A DNA stretch of 25,873 nt from Comamonadaceae bacterium UBA2334. GTDB taxonomy: Bacteria; Pseudomonadota; Gammaproteobacteria; Burkholderiales; Burkholderiaceae_C. The DNA lies in NCBI GenBank assembly GCA_002344885.1, contig DDUQ01000039.1:1-25873 (forward strand), read 5' to 3'. A program made the position numbers and the translations under genes. This document shows, piece by piece, positions 1-7,582 of this stretch (the first letter of the stretch is position 1; each line of letters begins with the position of its first letter). A model generated the notes under the pieces. The model made no database searches. It saw nothing but the letters and a program-made list of their open reading frames with translations, and was not told the origin of the DNA.

Positions 1-794
1 GAGGTGTCACGCACGAACCGCTTCTGGTGTGCCAGCAAATGGCTCAGCCGCCCCATGTGCTGGTTGGTGGCCTCCACCAGCGGCTGGAGCTCGGGCGGCG
101 CATCGTCCACGGGCAGCGGCGACAGGTCACTTTCGCTCCGCTCGGCCAGCGAGGCACCCAAGGCCTTGACCGGTCGGGTGGCACGGTGGACCACCCACAC
201 CACCACCCCGGCAATCACCAGCAGCAGCACCGACTGGCGCGCCAGCGTGTCCAGCAGAATCTGCTGCGCCAGCGTTTCGCGCAGCTCCAGGGTCTCGGCC
301 ACCTGCACCGTGGCCATGCCTTGCCCACCCAAGCCTGACACCGGCTGCAACAGAACGGCCACGCGCACAGGCTCGCCCTGATAGGTGTCATCGTAGAAAT
401 CCACCAGCGCGGCATACACGCCCTGAGTGGGCAGCTTGCCCGACCAGGCCGGCAGGTCGGCAAAGCCGGACAACAGCTCCCCGCTGAAACCGTTCACCCG
501 GTAGAACAGTCGGCTTCGGTTGTCGGCCTCGAACGCTTCTAGGGACGAGTAGAGCAACGACGCATTCAGCCGCACGTCGTCTCCACTGCCCGACATCTGG
601 AGCTGCTCGCCAATGGATTTCGCCGAGGCCAGCAACGTGCGGTCGTAGGCAATGTTCACGGCATCCAGCGCCTGCCGGTACAGCAGCACGGTGTTGACGC
701 CCAGCACCACCACCACCGGCAGCAAAATGCCCAGCATCAACTGCCAGCGCAAGGCCCTGGGCTGCAGGCGCGTGAGCCACCTGGCGGGCATCAT
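1..794 (-). CDS. tctE: TctE-like sensor histidine kinase (N-terminal part; 3' end outside the window)
   Basis: This is the membrane sensor of a two-component system. It should autophosphorylate on His and pass phosphate to the TctD-like regulator encoded just upstream. I read about 264 residues: a short basic N-terminus, a first membrane segment (around residues 18-38, LMLGILLPVVVVLGVNTVLL), a periplasmic sensor part of the two-component sensor kinase N-terminal type, a second membrane segment (around 185-203, SVLLLVIAGVVVWVV), then a HAMP-like linker (RATRPVKALGASLAER). The window edge cuts the gene at KRFVRDTS, which is exactly where the H-box (usually followed by HQLRTPL) should begin, so the catalytic domains are not visible. 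The ATG at 794 overlaps the tctD stop in an ATGA and has AAGGGG upstream, so the two are translationally coupled. The pair faces tctCBA, the classical TctDE arrangement. Confidence 0.88.
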   Translation of the reverse strand, partial: MMPARWLTRLQPRALRWQLMLGILLPVVVVLGVNTVLLYRQALDAVNIAYDRTLLASAKSIGEQLQMSGSGDDVRLNASLLYSSLEAFEADNRSRLFYRVNGFSGELLSGFADLPAWSGKLPTQGVYAALVDFYDDTYQGEPVRVAVLLQPVSGLGGQGMATVQVAETLELRETLAQQILLDTLARQSVLLLVIAGVVVWVVHRATRPVKALGASLAERSESDLSPLPVDDAPPELQPLVEATNQHMGRLSHLLAHQKRFVRDT

Positions 795-1495
795 CCCGGC
801 CCCTTCAGCAGGTAACCCAGCCCGCGCAGCGTGACCAGTTGCACCGGTGTGGCCGACAACTTCTTGCGCAACCGGTAGGCCACCACCTCGATGGCTTCGA
901 CCTGCACATCCAGCTCACCGGGGAACACCTGTTCGAACAACCGCTCTTTAGCGAAGGCGTGGCCGGGCTTGGCCAGCAAGGCCCGCAGCAGGGCCAGTTC
1001 ACGCGGGGGCAGTTCCATGGGCTGGCCGTTCAGGTACACCGCGCCGTCATCCCGGTCGGCCTGGAGGCCGTGGAAGGACGGCGTCCAGCCTTTCCCGGCG
1101 GTGGCATCCGAAGCGCGAGACGGCACCTCGCCCACGCCCTGGCGTCGCAGAAGCGCCTTGATGCGGGCCTCCAACTCATCCAGGTCAAACGGTTTGGGCA
1201 GGTAGTCGTCTGCACCGGTGTTGAGCCCCAGGATGCGGTCCCCCACGGTGCCCCGCGCAGTCAGCACGATGACAGGCGTCCGCCAGCCCGCTGCCCGTGC
1301 TTTGCCCAGCAGGGTCAGCCCGTCCTGCCCAGGCAGGCTGAGGTCAAGCAGCACCAGATCGGGCTGCACCGTGCGCCAGGCATCGAAAGCCAGCAACCCG
1401 TCGCCAACGGCCGTCACCTCGAACCCCTGGCGCGCCAGGGTGCGGGTGAGTGTGGTCTGTAAGGTAGCGTTGTCTTCAACAAGCAGCAGTTTCAT
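791..1495 (-). CDS. tctD: TctD-like response regulator (OmpR/PhoB family)
   Basis: A DNA-binding response regulator of 234 residues. The receiver domain covers about 1-115: acidic pocket E7-D8 (LLLVEDN), phospho-acceptor D51 (VLLDLSLPGQDG), the conserved Thr in VIVLTARG and Lys in LPKPF. A winged-helix DNA-binding domain fills about 135-230 and ends in TLRGLGYLLKG, typical of OmpR/QseB/TctD regulators. I start it at the ATG at 1495 because MKLLLVEDN is the normal start of a receiver domain; the frame stays open upstream but shows no homology there. It overlaps tctE by four bases and is divergent from tctC. From the family and context it most likely activates tctCBA in response to a carboxylate. 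Its exact ligand cannot be read from sequence. Confidence 0.92.
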   Translation of the reverse strand: MKLLLVEDNATLQTTLTRTLARQGFEVTAVGDGLLAFDAWRTVQPDLVLLDLSLPGQDGLTLLGKARAAGWRTPVIVLTARGTVGDRILGLNTGADDYLPKPFDLDELEARIKALLRRQGVGEVPSRASDATAGKGWTPSFHGLQADRDDGAVYLNGQPMELPPRELALLRALLAKPGHAFAKERLFEQVFPGELDVQVEAIEVVAYRLRKKLSATPVQLVTLRGLGYLLKGPG

Positions 1496-1584
1496 GGCGC
1501 GCAGACGAGTGGATGACCCGATTATGCGAACCACGCCACGCACCGCCACCGCCACGCAGGATCAGTGCAAACCCCTAGACCCAC

Positions 1585-1610
1585 GACAGCCAACTGACAG
1601 CCACCGACAC
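1585..1610 (+). promoter_or_regulatory. Candidate TctD-binding direct repeats in the divergent tctD/tctC region
   Basis: GACAGCCA occurs at 1585-1592 and again at 1596-1603, an exact 8-base direct repeat with 11-base periodicity. A weaker GACAC follows at 1606. OmpR/PhoB-family regulators typically bind tandem half-sites about 11 bases apart, and the only regulator of that family in the window is encoded next to this site. The repeat lies about 60-85 bases upstream of tctC. Assignment to TctD is inference. Confidence 0.4.
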
Positions 1611-1668
1611 GAGCATTCAGGCTTCCGATCCGCTATCTCAGTCCAACTCATCCAGCCAGGAGACACAC

Positions 1669-2628
1669 ATGCGTCGCGACACCTTCCTCAAATCCATGGC
1701 CGCTCTGGCCGCTGCCAGCGCCTTACCCCAGGCTGCCTGGGCCAGTGCCAACCTCAAGATGATGATTCCGGCCAACCCCGGCGGTGGCTGGGACACCACG
1801 GGCCGCGCGCTGGGCGCTGCGTTGCGTGAAGCGGGTGTGGCCTCGGCCGTCACGTTCGAAAACAAGGGCGGTGCCGCCGGTGCCATCGGTCTGGCCCAGT
1901 TCTACAACAGTGCCAAAGGCGACCCCAATGCCCTGATGGTGATGGGCGCGGTGATGCTGGGCGGCATCATCACCGGCAAGCCGCCGGTGTCGGTCACACA
2001 GGTCACCCCCATCGCACGCCTGACTAGCGAGTACAACGTGTTCGTCGTGCCGGCCGGCTCACCATTCAAGAACATGAAGGACGTGGTCGAAGCACTGAAA
2101 AAAGACCCCGGCAGCGTGAAGTGGGGCGGCGGTTCGCGCGGTTCCACCGAGCACATTGCTGCTGCCATGATTGCCCAGAAGGTGGGCGTGCAGGCCTCCA
2201 AGATCAACTACGTGCCTTTCCGTGGGGGCGGTGAAGCCACTGCGGCCATTCTGGGCGGCAACGTGAGCGTGGGCGGCAGCGGCTACAGCGAATTCCAGCC
2301 CTACATCGAGTCGGGCAAGATGATCCCCATCGCCGTCACATCGGCCAAGCGCCTGCCAGGCATCAACGTGCCCACGCTGATCGAGCAGGGCATTGACGTG
2401 GAAATCGGCAACTGGCGCGGCGTGTACGGTGCAGCCGGCATCACCCCGGCGCAGCGCGATGCACTGGCCGACATGATCGTCAAAGCCACCAAGACCAAGT
2501 CCTGGCAAGACGCCCTGACCAAGAACGCCTGGACCTCCGCCGTGTTGACCGGCCAGGCCTTTGCCGACTTTGTGGACACCGACTTCGCGACACTGCGCGC
2601 CACCATGGTCCGCGCCGGCATGGTCTGA
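1669..2628 (+). CDS. tctC: Tripartite tricarboxylate transporter substrate-binding protein (Bug family, TctC)
   Basis: Periplasmic solute receptor of 319 residues that captures a carboxylate and delivers it to the TctAB membrane complex. The N-terminus MRRDTFLKSMAALAAAS carries a twin-arginine motif (RRDTFLK) followed by a hydrophobic stretch and a likely cleavage site after QAAWA, so Tat export is plausible. The mature part shows Bug hallmarks: MIPANPGGGWDTTGRALG near the start, a VTFENKGGAAGAIG segment, the internal VKWGGGSRGSTEH loop and YVPFRGGGEATAAILGG. Length is normal for the family. The start is supported by AGGAGA six bases upstream. It is first of tctC-tctB-tctA, the usual order, and lies divergent from tctDE. 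Substrate could be citrate, tartrate or another dicarboxylate; ttuC and glycerate kinase in the window make tartrate worth considering, but nothing in the protein proves it. Confidence 0.95.
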   Translation: MRRDTFLKSMAALAAASALPQAAWASANLKMMIPANPGGGWDTTGRALGAALREAGVASAVTFENKGGAAGAIGLAQFYNSAKGDPNALMVMGAVMLGGIITGKPPVSVTQVTPIARLTSEYNVFVVPAGSPFKNMKDVVEALKKDPGSVKWGGGSRGSTEHIAAAMIAQKVGVQASKINYVPFRGGGEATAAILGGNVSVGGSGYSEFQPYIESGKMIPIAVTSAKRLPGINVPTLIEQGIDVEIGNWRGVYGAAGITPAQRDALADMIVKATKTKSWQDALTKNAWTSAVLTGQAFADFVDTDFATLRATMVRAGMV

Positions 2629-2696
2629 CCGCCCGGGATGCCCCGAACAGGGTCGTTCACCACATTTCACACATCTTTTCAGCCTCCACCGCTTGT

Positions 2697-2736
2697 CTGT
2701 CAAGCAGTGGCAGCTACTGCTTTTGCCGAAAGACAG
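2697..2736 (+). promoter_or_regulatory. Stem-loop between tctC and tctB (possible attenuator or mRNA stabiliser)
   Basis: AAGCAGT (2702-2708) and ACTGCTT (2716-2722) form a perfect 7-bp stem with a 7-base loop, followed by TT. CTGTC (2697-2701) and GACAG (2732-2736) could close an outer stem ending two bases before the tctB ATG. It fits a weak terminator or differential-expression stem-loop after a highly expressed binding-protein gene. Function is inferred. Confidence 0.45.
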
Positions 2737-2738
2737 CC

Positions 2739-3281
2739 ATGCAGCACACGCCAGACGGACACCTGATCCAAGCCGCCACCGTCAACCACCGCCCCGGCCA
2801 GCTCGCGGTGGCCGTCGGCTTGTTGCTGGCATCGGCCTGCATGGCGTGGGGGGCCACCCACATCTCGTCTGACGCCGGGTACGCCGGTGTCGGCCCCAAC
2901 TTCCTGCCCTGGGTGGCCACCCTGGCCCTGGCGGTGTGCGGGCTGCTGCTGTTCTGGCAGGCCTGGCGCGGTGCCTACGACAACATGCCGGAACCGTCGG
3001 GTGCGCCGCATGGCGACTGGCATTCCCTGGCGTGGGTGGTGGGCGGCATTGCAGCCAATGCCACACTCATCGAGCGCCTGGGCTTCATTGCCAGCTGCGG
3101 CCTGTGCTTTGCGCTGGCGGTGCGCGGACTGCGCATGTCCGAAGGCAAGCCCGGCGGAGCCTGGCACCAGAGCATGAAGGACCTGCTGATCGGGTTTGCC
3201 ATCGCCGCCCCAGTGTTCTGGCTGTTCACCAAGGTGCTGGCGGTCAACCTGCCCGCCCTCACCGCCACGGGCTGGCTCTGA
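2739..3281 (+). CDS. tctB: Tripartite tricarboxylate transporter small membrane subunit TctB
   Basis: Small integral membrane subunit of 180 residues that partners TctA in the inner membrane. Hydrophobic segments are visible at about 21-40 (GQLAVAVGLLLASACMAWG), 52-72 (LPWVATLALAVCGLLLF), 95-125 (HSLAWVVGG to LCFALAVRGL, probably one split or re-entrant region) and 148-168 (LLIGFAIAAPVFWLFTKVLA). The four-segment layout and the C-terminal LLIGF...FTKVLAVNLP pattern match the TctB family. It sits between tctC (110 bases upstream) and tctA (39 bases downstream). No good Shine-Dalgarno precedes the ATG at 2739; the region contains only GAAAGACAG, which may take part in the hairpin before it. Sequence conservation in TctB is low, so placement between tctC and tctA carries much of the call. 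Confidence 0.9.
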   Translation: MQHTPDGHLIQAATVNHRPGQLAVAVGLLLASACMAWGATHISSDAGYAGVGPNFLPWVATLALAVCGLLLFWQAWRGAYDNMPEPSGAPHGDWHSLAWVVGGIAANATLIERLGFIASCGLCFALAVRGLRMSEGKPGGAWHQSMKDLLIGFAIAAPVFWLFTKVLAVNLPALTATGWL

Positions 3282-3320
3282 CCGCCTCCACATACCCGAA
3301 CACCAGCCAGGACCGACACC

Positions 3321-4817
3321 ATGGACATCAACCTCTGGAACCAGTTGCTGGGCGGCTTTGCCACTGCCGCCACACCCGTCAACCTGCTGTGGGCGCTGGC
3401 CGGCTGCATGCTGGGCACCGCCATCGGCGTGCTGCCCGGCCTGGGTCCGGCCGTGACCGTGGCCATGCTGCTGCCCATCACCGGACAGGTGGAAGCCACG
3501 GCTTCCATGATCTTTTTTGCCGGCATCTATTACGGGGCCATGTACGGTGGCTCGACCACCTCCATTCTGCTGAACACCCCCGGCGAAACCGGCACCATGG
3601 TGACGGCGCTGGAGGGCTTCAAGATGGCGAAGCATGGCCGTGCCGGTGCGGCGCTGGCCACCTCGGCCATTGGCTCGTTCGTGGCAGGCAGCATCGCCAC
3701 GGTGCTGGTCACGCTGTTTGCGCCGGTGCTGGCCGAGTTTGCCGTCAAGCTGGGGCCACCCGAATACTTCTGCCTGATGTTGCTGGCCTTCACCACCGTC
3801 AGCGCGGTGCTGGGCGGCAGCACTTTGCGCGGCCTCACGTCGCTGTTCGTGGGCCTGGCCCTGGGCCTGGTCGGCATGGACCAGATTTCGGCCCAGGTAC
3901 GCTGGACGGGCGGCGTGATGGAGTTCATGGACGGCATCGAAGTGGTGCTGGTGGCGGTTGGCCTGTTCGCCGTGAGCGAGGCGCTGTACAACGCCCTGTA
4001 CGAAGGCCGGTCGCGCGCCGAGCTCAACTGCATGACCAGCACCCACATGACCCGGCCAGAATGGAAGCGCTCCTGGCCCGCCTGGCTGCGCGGCACGGCC
4101 TTGGGGTTTCCGTTTGGCTGCATCCCGGCCGGTGGCTCTGAAATTCCCACCTTCCTGAGCTACGCCACCGAGAAAAAGCTGGCAGAACCCGAGCACAAGA
4201 AAGAATTTGGCACCACCGGCGCCATCGAAGGCGTGGCAGGCCCGGAAGCCGCCAACAACTCCGCCGTGACGGCCACGCTGGTGCCGCTGCTGACGCTGGG
4301 CATACCGACCTCCGTGACGGCGGCCATTTTGCTGAGCGCGTTGCAGAACTACGGCATCCAGGCCGGGCCGCAGCTGTTCACCACGTCGTCTGACCTGGTG
4401 TGGGCGCTGATTGCGTCGCTCTACATCGGCAACGTCATGCTGCTGGTGCTCAACCTGCCGCTGGTGGGCCTGTGGGTGAAGCTGCTGAAGATCCCAAAAG
4501 CACCGTTGTACGCCGGCATCCTGATCTTTGCCACTGTGGGCGTGTATGGCATGCGCCAGAGCAGCTTCGACCTGTGGCTCATGCTGGCACTGGGACTGGT
4601 GGGCGTGGTGATGCGCCGCTACGACTTCCCGACCGCACCGGTCATCGTGGGCCTGATCCTCGGCCCGCTGGCCGAAGCCCAGATGCGCAACGCGCTGTCC
4701 ATCGGCGAAGGCAGTTGGACGGTGTTCCTCAACCGCCCCATGTCACTGGCCCTGCTGATCGTGATTGCGCTGGTGCTGATCACCCCGCGCCTGCTGGCCT
4801 GGCACCGCCGCAGCTGA
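3321..4817 (+). CDS. tctA: Tripartite tricarboxylate transporter large membrane subunit TctA
   Basis: Large permease subunit of 498 residues, about a dozen membrane segments, forming the transport channel driven by an ion gradient. Family signatures are clear: GVLPGLGPAVTVAMLLPIT near residue 40, YYGAMYGGSTTSILLNTPGE near 72-91, GCIPAGGSEIPTFLSYATEK near 265-280, and PTSVTAAILLSAL near 330. Length is typical. The ATG at 3321 has AGGA eight bases upstream. It completes the tctCBA operon. A row of hairpins and then a porin gene follow, so the same transcript may continue. I see no truncation or frame problem. Confidence 0.96.
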   Translation: MDINLWNQLLGGFATAATPVNLLWALAGCMLGTAIGVLPGLGPAVTVAMLLPITGQVEATASMIFFAGIYYGAMYGGSTTSILLNTPGETGTMVTALEGFKMAKHGRAGAALATSAIGSFVAGSIATVLVTLFAPVLAEFAVKLGPPEYFCLMLLAFTTVSAVLGGSTLRGLTSLFVGLALGLVGMDQISAQVRWTGGVMEFMDGIEVVLVAVGLFAVSEALYNALYEGRSRAELNCMTSTHMTRPEWKRSWPAWLRGTALGFPFGCIPAGGSEIPTFLSYATEKKLAEPEHKKEFGTTGAIEGVAGPEAANNSAVTATLVPLLTLGIPTSVTAAILLSALQNYGIQAGPQLFTTSSDLVWALIASLYIGNVMLLVLNLPLVGLWVKLLKIPKAPLYAGILIFATVGVYGMRQSSFDLWLMLALGLVGVVMRRYDFPTAPVIVGLILGPLAEAQMRNALSIGEGSWTVFLNRPMSLALLIVIALVLITPRLLAWHRRS

Positions 4818-4840
4818 TCACCGCGAGCTCTCTCACGCAA

Positions 4841-4859
4841 GGCACACCAGCGGTGTGCC
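4841..4859 (+). repeat. Hairpin 1 of 3 downstream of tctA
   Basis: GGCACACC (4841-4848) and GGTGTGCC (4852-4859) are perfect 8-base arms around the three-base loop AGC. No T-run follows, so it is not a classical intrinsic terminator. It could act as a 3' stabilising or processing stem for the tctCBA mRNA. Confidence 0.6.
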
Positions 4860-4870
4860 CGTCCGAGCCT

Positions 4871-4910
4871 GGTTGCACACCCGCTGCCTGACCGCAGCGA
4901 TGGTGCAACC
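4871..4910 (+). repeat. Hairpin 2 of 3 downstream of tctA (two-part stem)
   Basis: Outer arms GGTTGCAC (4871-4878) and GTGCAACC (4903-4910) pair perfectly. Inside them CGCTGC (4882-4887) and GCAGCG (4894-4899) form a second perfect 6-bp stem closed by a CTGACC loop. The result is a long stem interrupted by small internal loops. No T-run follows. Confidence 0.6.
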
Positions 4911-4919
4911 GCACCCCTG

Positions 4920-4948
4920 CCACGGTGCCTGACCGACAGGCACCGTGG
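4920..4948 (+). repeat. Hairpin 3 of 3, in the porin leader
   Basis: CCACGGTGCCTG (4920-4931) and CAGGCACCGTGG (4937-4948) are perfect 12-base arms around ACCGA. This strong stem ends 34 bases before the porin start codon and has no T-run. It might be a bound operator, a terminator needing Rho, or a 5'-UTR stabiliser of the porin mRNA. Confidence 0.65.
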
Positions 4949-4982
4949 AGATCCCTGTCTGTTCCCACCAAAGGAGACTACC

Positions 4983-5996
4983 TTGAAGAAACTTTCCATC
5001 CTGGCATTGGCCGCCGGTTGCGCATGCGCAGCCCAGGCCCAGTCGTCGGTCACGCTGTATGGCGTGGCAGACGCAGCATTCGAGCGCGTCAAAGGCGCCA
5101 CATCCGTTTCACGGGTTGCATCGGGTCAGCAGCAAGGCTCGCGCTGGGGCCTGCGTGGCACGGAAGACCTGGGCGGCGGCCTCAAAGCCGTCTTCCAGAT
5201 GGAAGCGGGCTTCAACATGGCCAACGGCGCATCCGGACAGGGTGGCCTGCTGTTTGGCCGCCAGGCCTACGCGGGTCTGGCTGGTGACTTCGGTGCGGTG
5301 CGCATCGGTCGCCAGTACTCGCCCATGGACGATGTGGCCAGCCTGGTCGGCACCAAGGTGTACGACGTGCTGAGCGTGGTACCCATCATCGGCAACGGTG
5401 ACTACAACCGCGTCAACAGCGCCGTGACCTACCTGTCACCCAAAATTGCAAACACCACATTCCAGGCGCAATACAACTTTGGCAACCCCCGTCCCACCGG
5501 CGATGCCAGTCCGGATTTCGGCAGGCAGTTCAGCGTACACGCCATCCATGCCAACGGCCCCCTGACCCTGGGTGTGTCGCTGATGCGTGTGATCGACGAC
5601 AACGCCACGACGGCCGGTGACCAGCCCAAGAATGCCGCGCTGCTGGTGGCGGGGTACGACTTTGGCGGCTTCAAGCTGACCGGCTACTACGACCAGGAAG
5701 ACAAAGGCACCCAGACCATGAAGGTCTATGGCCTGCAAGGCGGCATGACGTTTGGCAACACCACGGTGTCCGCCGGTGTGGCACAGGCCAAAAACGTCAC
5801 GGGCCTGGCCACGGCCGCACGTGACGACGCCAAGCTCTTCACGCTGCAAGCCAGCCACAACCTGTCCAACCGGACCGCCGTGTACGCGCACCTGACCGCC
5901 GTGTCCAACGGTGCCGATTCGGCACTGGGCTTCAACAGCCCGGTGGCCGGGAAGAACTCCAACGGCATGCAAGTGGGCATTCGCCACCGCTTCTGA
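4983..5996 (+). CDS. Gram-negative general porin (OmpC-like, betaproteobacterial type)
   Basis: Outer-membrane trimeric diffusion porin, 337 residues. The first 20 residues (MKKLSILALAAGCACAAQAQ) are a Sec signal peptide. The mature protein begins SSVTLYGVADAAFERVKG, the standard first strand of betaproteobacterial porins, followed by GSRWGLRGTEDLGGGLKAVF and FGRQAYAGLAGDFGAVRIGR. The C-terminus ends VGIRHRF with the terminal Phe recognised by the BAM machinery. Start choice: a TTG at 4983 lies six bases after a clear AAAGGAG (4971-4977) and gives the complete signal peptide, while no ATG fits. It follows tctCBA by 165 bases and probably admits the same carboxylates, which is inference. A strong terminator closes it at 6025-6058. 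Confidence 0.94.
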   Translation: MKKLSILALAAGCACAAQAQSSVTLYGVADAAFERVKGATSVSRVASGQQQGSRWGLRGTEDLGGGLKAVFQMEAGFNMANGASGQGGLLFGRQAYAGLAGDFGAVRIGRQYSPMDDVASLVGTKVYDVLSVVPIIGNGDYNRVNSAVTYLSPKIANTTFQAQYNFGNPRPTGDASPDFGRQFSVHAIHANGPLTLGVSLMRVIDDNATTAGDQPKNAALLVAGYDFGGFKLTGYYDQEDKGTQTMKVYGLQGGMTFGNTTVSAGVAQAKNVTGLATAARDDAKLFTLQASHNLSNRTAVYAHLTAVSNGADSALGFNSPVAGKNSNGMQVGIRHRF

Positions 5997-6024
5997 CCGT
6001 CTCGTGTTCCAAGGTTGATTTGAT

Positions 6025-6058
6025 GCCTCGGTGGCTTGTGCTGCCGGGGCTTTTTTTT
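6025..6058 (+). terminator. Intrinsic terminator after the porin gene
   Basis: GCCTCGGTGGC (6025-6035) pairs with GCTGCCGGGGC (6040-6050) over 11 pairs including G-U pairs, around a TTGT loop, and eight Ts follow directly. It stands 28 bases after the porin stop and ends the tct/porin block. Confidence 0.9.
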
Positions 6059-6149
6059 GCCCATCGCCTGCCGCCCCCTGTCCCTGGCATCCAGGCGAAT
6101 GCTGGGGCCGGATGTCGCGGCCTGGCTGATTCGACCCACAATCCCACCC

Positions 6150-7553
6150 ATGACTGCCCACCTCGCTGACACCCTGCCCCCCGCCCATTTGCACCTGAGC
6201 GACCCCCTTGGGTTCTTGCGCCATTTGTACGACGTGGCGGTGCAACGGGCCTTGCCCCTTCACAACACCGCAGCCTGGCTGCCGGTGCCGCCAGACCCGG
6301 CCAAGGGGCGAACCCTGGTGCTGGGCGCGGGCAAGGCAGGGGGAGCCATGGCCCAGGCAGTGGAGGCTTTGTGGGACGCGCACTGCCAGCAGCACGGCGT
6401 GCCTGGTGCGCCGCTGAGTGGCCTGGTGGTCACCCGCTACGGCCACACACCGCCCCGACCGGCGGGGCTTCCCCACCTCATTGAAGTGGTCGAAGCCGCC
6501 CACCCCGTGCCCGATGCCGCCGGGCTGGCCGCTGCCCAGCGCATCCTGGCGCTGGCGTCGGGCCGGGAAGGCCGTCCGCTGACCGAGCACGATCTGGTGC
6601 TGTGCCTCATCTCCGGTGGCGGCTCGTCACTGCTGACCCTGCCGGCCGAAGGCCTGACACTGGCTGACAAGCAGCACATCAACCGCCAATTGCTGGAAAG
6701 TGGGGCCGACATCACGCAAATGAACACCGTGCGCAAGCACCTGTCGGCCATCAAGGGCGGGCGACTGGCTGCGGCGTGCCACCCGGCGCGGGTGGTCACC
6801 CTCACCATCAGTGACGTGCCGGGTGATGACGTGAGCGTGATTGCCAGCGGTCCCACCGTGGCCGATGCGTCCACCTGCGACGAAGCGCTTCACATACTGA
6901 AGCAATACAACATTGACATACCTGCGGCGGTGATCAAAAAACTTGAAAACGCCGAACTGGAAACCCCCAAACCCGGTGATGCCCGACTGCAGCACCAGGG
7001 TCGCCCCCACCCGGTGCACCTGATCGCCACGCCGCAGCAAAGCCTGGAGGCTGCTGCCCACGCCGCCCGGGAAGCCGGGTTGAACGCCTACATCCTGAGC
7101 GACGAAATAGAAGGCGAAAGCCGCGAGGTGGGCAAGGTACACGCCGCTCTGGCGCGCAGCACGGCCGATGGAAAAACCGCGTTCCAGCCCCCCTGCGTGA
7201 TCCTGAGCGGGGGCGAAACCACCGTCACCATCAAACCGCGCGAGCCGGGACAGCCCAAAGGGCGTGGCGGGCGGGCGGGCGAGTTCTGCATGGGCCTGGC
7301 CCTGGCCCTGCAAGGCCACCCGAAGGTATGGGCGCTAGCGGCTGACACCGACGGCATTGACGGCATCGAAGCCAACGCCGGTGCCCGCGTGACACCCGAC
7401 ACGCTGCGCCGCGCTGCAGCGCTGGAACTGAAGCTGCCAGATCACCTGTCCCGCAACGACGCGGTCGGCTTTTTCGAGCCGCTGGGCGACCTGGTGGTAA
7501 CCGGCCCCACCCACACCAATGTGAACGACTTTCGGGCGCTGCTGGTGCTGTGA
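6150..7553 (+). CDS. Glycerate 2-kinase, type-2 (MOFRL family; TtuD/GckA-like)
   Basis: Cytoplasmic enzyme expected to phosphorylate D-glycerate to 2-phosphoglycerate with ATP, feeding tartrate, hydroxypyruvate or glyoxylate carbon into glycolysis. Old annotations call this family hydroxypyruvate reductase TtuD. At 467 residues it has the N-terminal DUF4147 part (LVLGAGKAGGAMAQAVEALW about 53-72; CLISGGGSSLLTLPAEGLTL about 153-172; TQMNTVRKHLSAIKGGRLA; TISDVPGDDVSVIASGPTV) and the C-terminal MOFRL part (CVILSGGETTVTI, GRGGRAGEFCMGLALAL, ALAADTDGIDG). The family usually shows GRGGRN; here it is GRGGRAGE. I chose the ATG at 6150 because the frame upstream runs into the porin terminator; no strong Shine-Dalgarno is present. 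It appears monocistronic. TtuC and Hyi elsewhere in the window could supply its substrate. Confidence 0.9.
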   Translation: MTAHLADTLPPAHLHLSDPLGFLRHLYDVAVQRALPLHNTAAWLPVPPDPAKGRTLVLGAGKAGGAMAQAVEALWDAHCQQHGVPGAPLSGLVVTRYGHTPPRPAGLPHLIEVVEAAHPVPDAAGLAAAQRILALASGREGRPLTEHDLVLCLISGGGSSLLTLPAEGLTLADKQHINRQLLESGADITQMNTVRKHLSAIKGGRLAAACHPARVVTLTISDVPGDDVSVIASGPTVADASTCDEALHILKQYNIDIPAAVIKKLENAELETPKPGDARLQHQGRPHPVHLIATPQQSLEAAAHAAREAGLNAYILSDEIEGESREVGKVHAALARSTADGKTAFQPPCVILSGGETTVTIKPREPGQPKGRGGRAGEFCMGLALALQGHPKVWALAADTDGIDGIEANAGARVTPDTLRRAAALELKLPDHLSRNDAVGFFEPLGDLVVTGPTHTNVNDFRALLVL

Positions 7554-7582
7554 AGACTGGGCCTGGTGCGGGTAAGCAGTTT

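Noticed and set aside
2700..4196. Long minus-strand open frame opposite tctB and tctA.
   Set aside because: Composition (Gly, Gln, His, Arg rich) is that of an antisense shadow and the plus-strand genes are well-supported families.
6036..6149. N-terminal extension of the glycerate kinase frame.
   Set aside because: It would begin inside the porin terminator hairpin and encodes no family-like residues; the ATG at 6150 fits.
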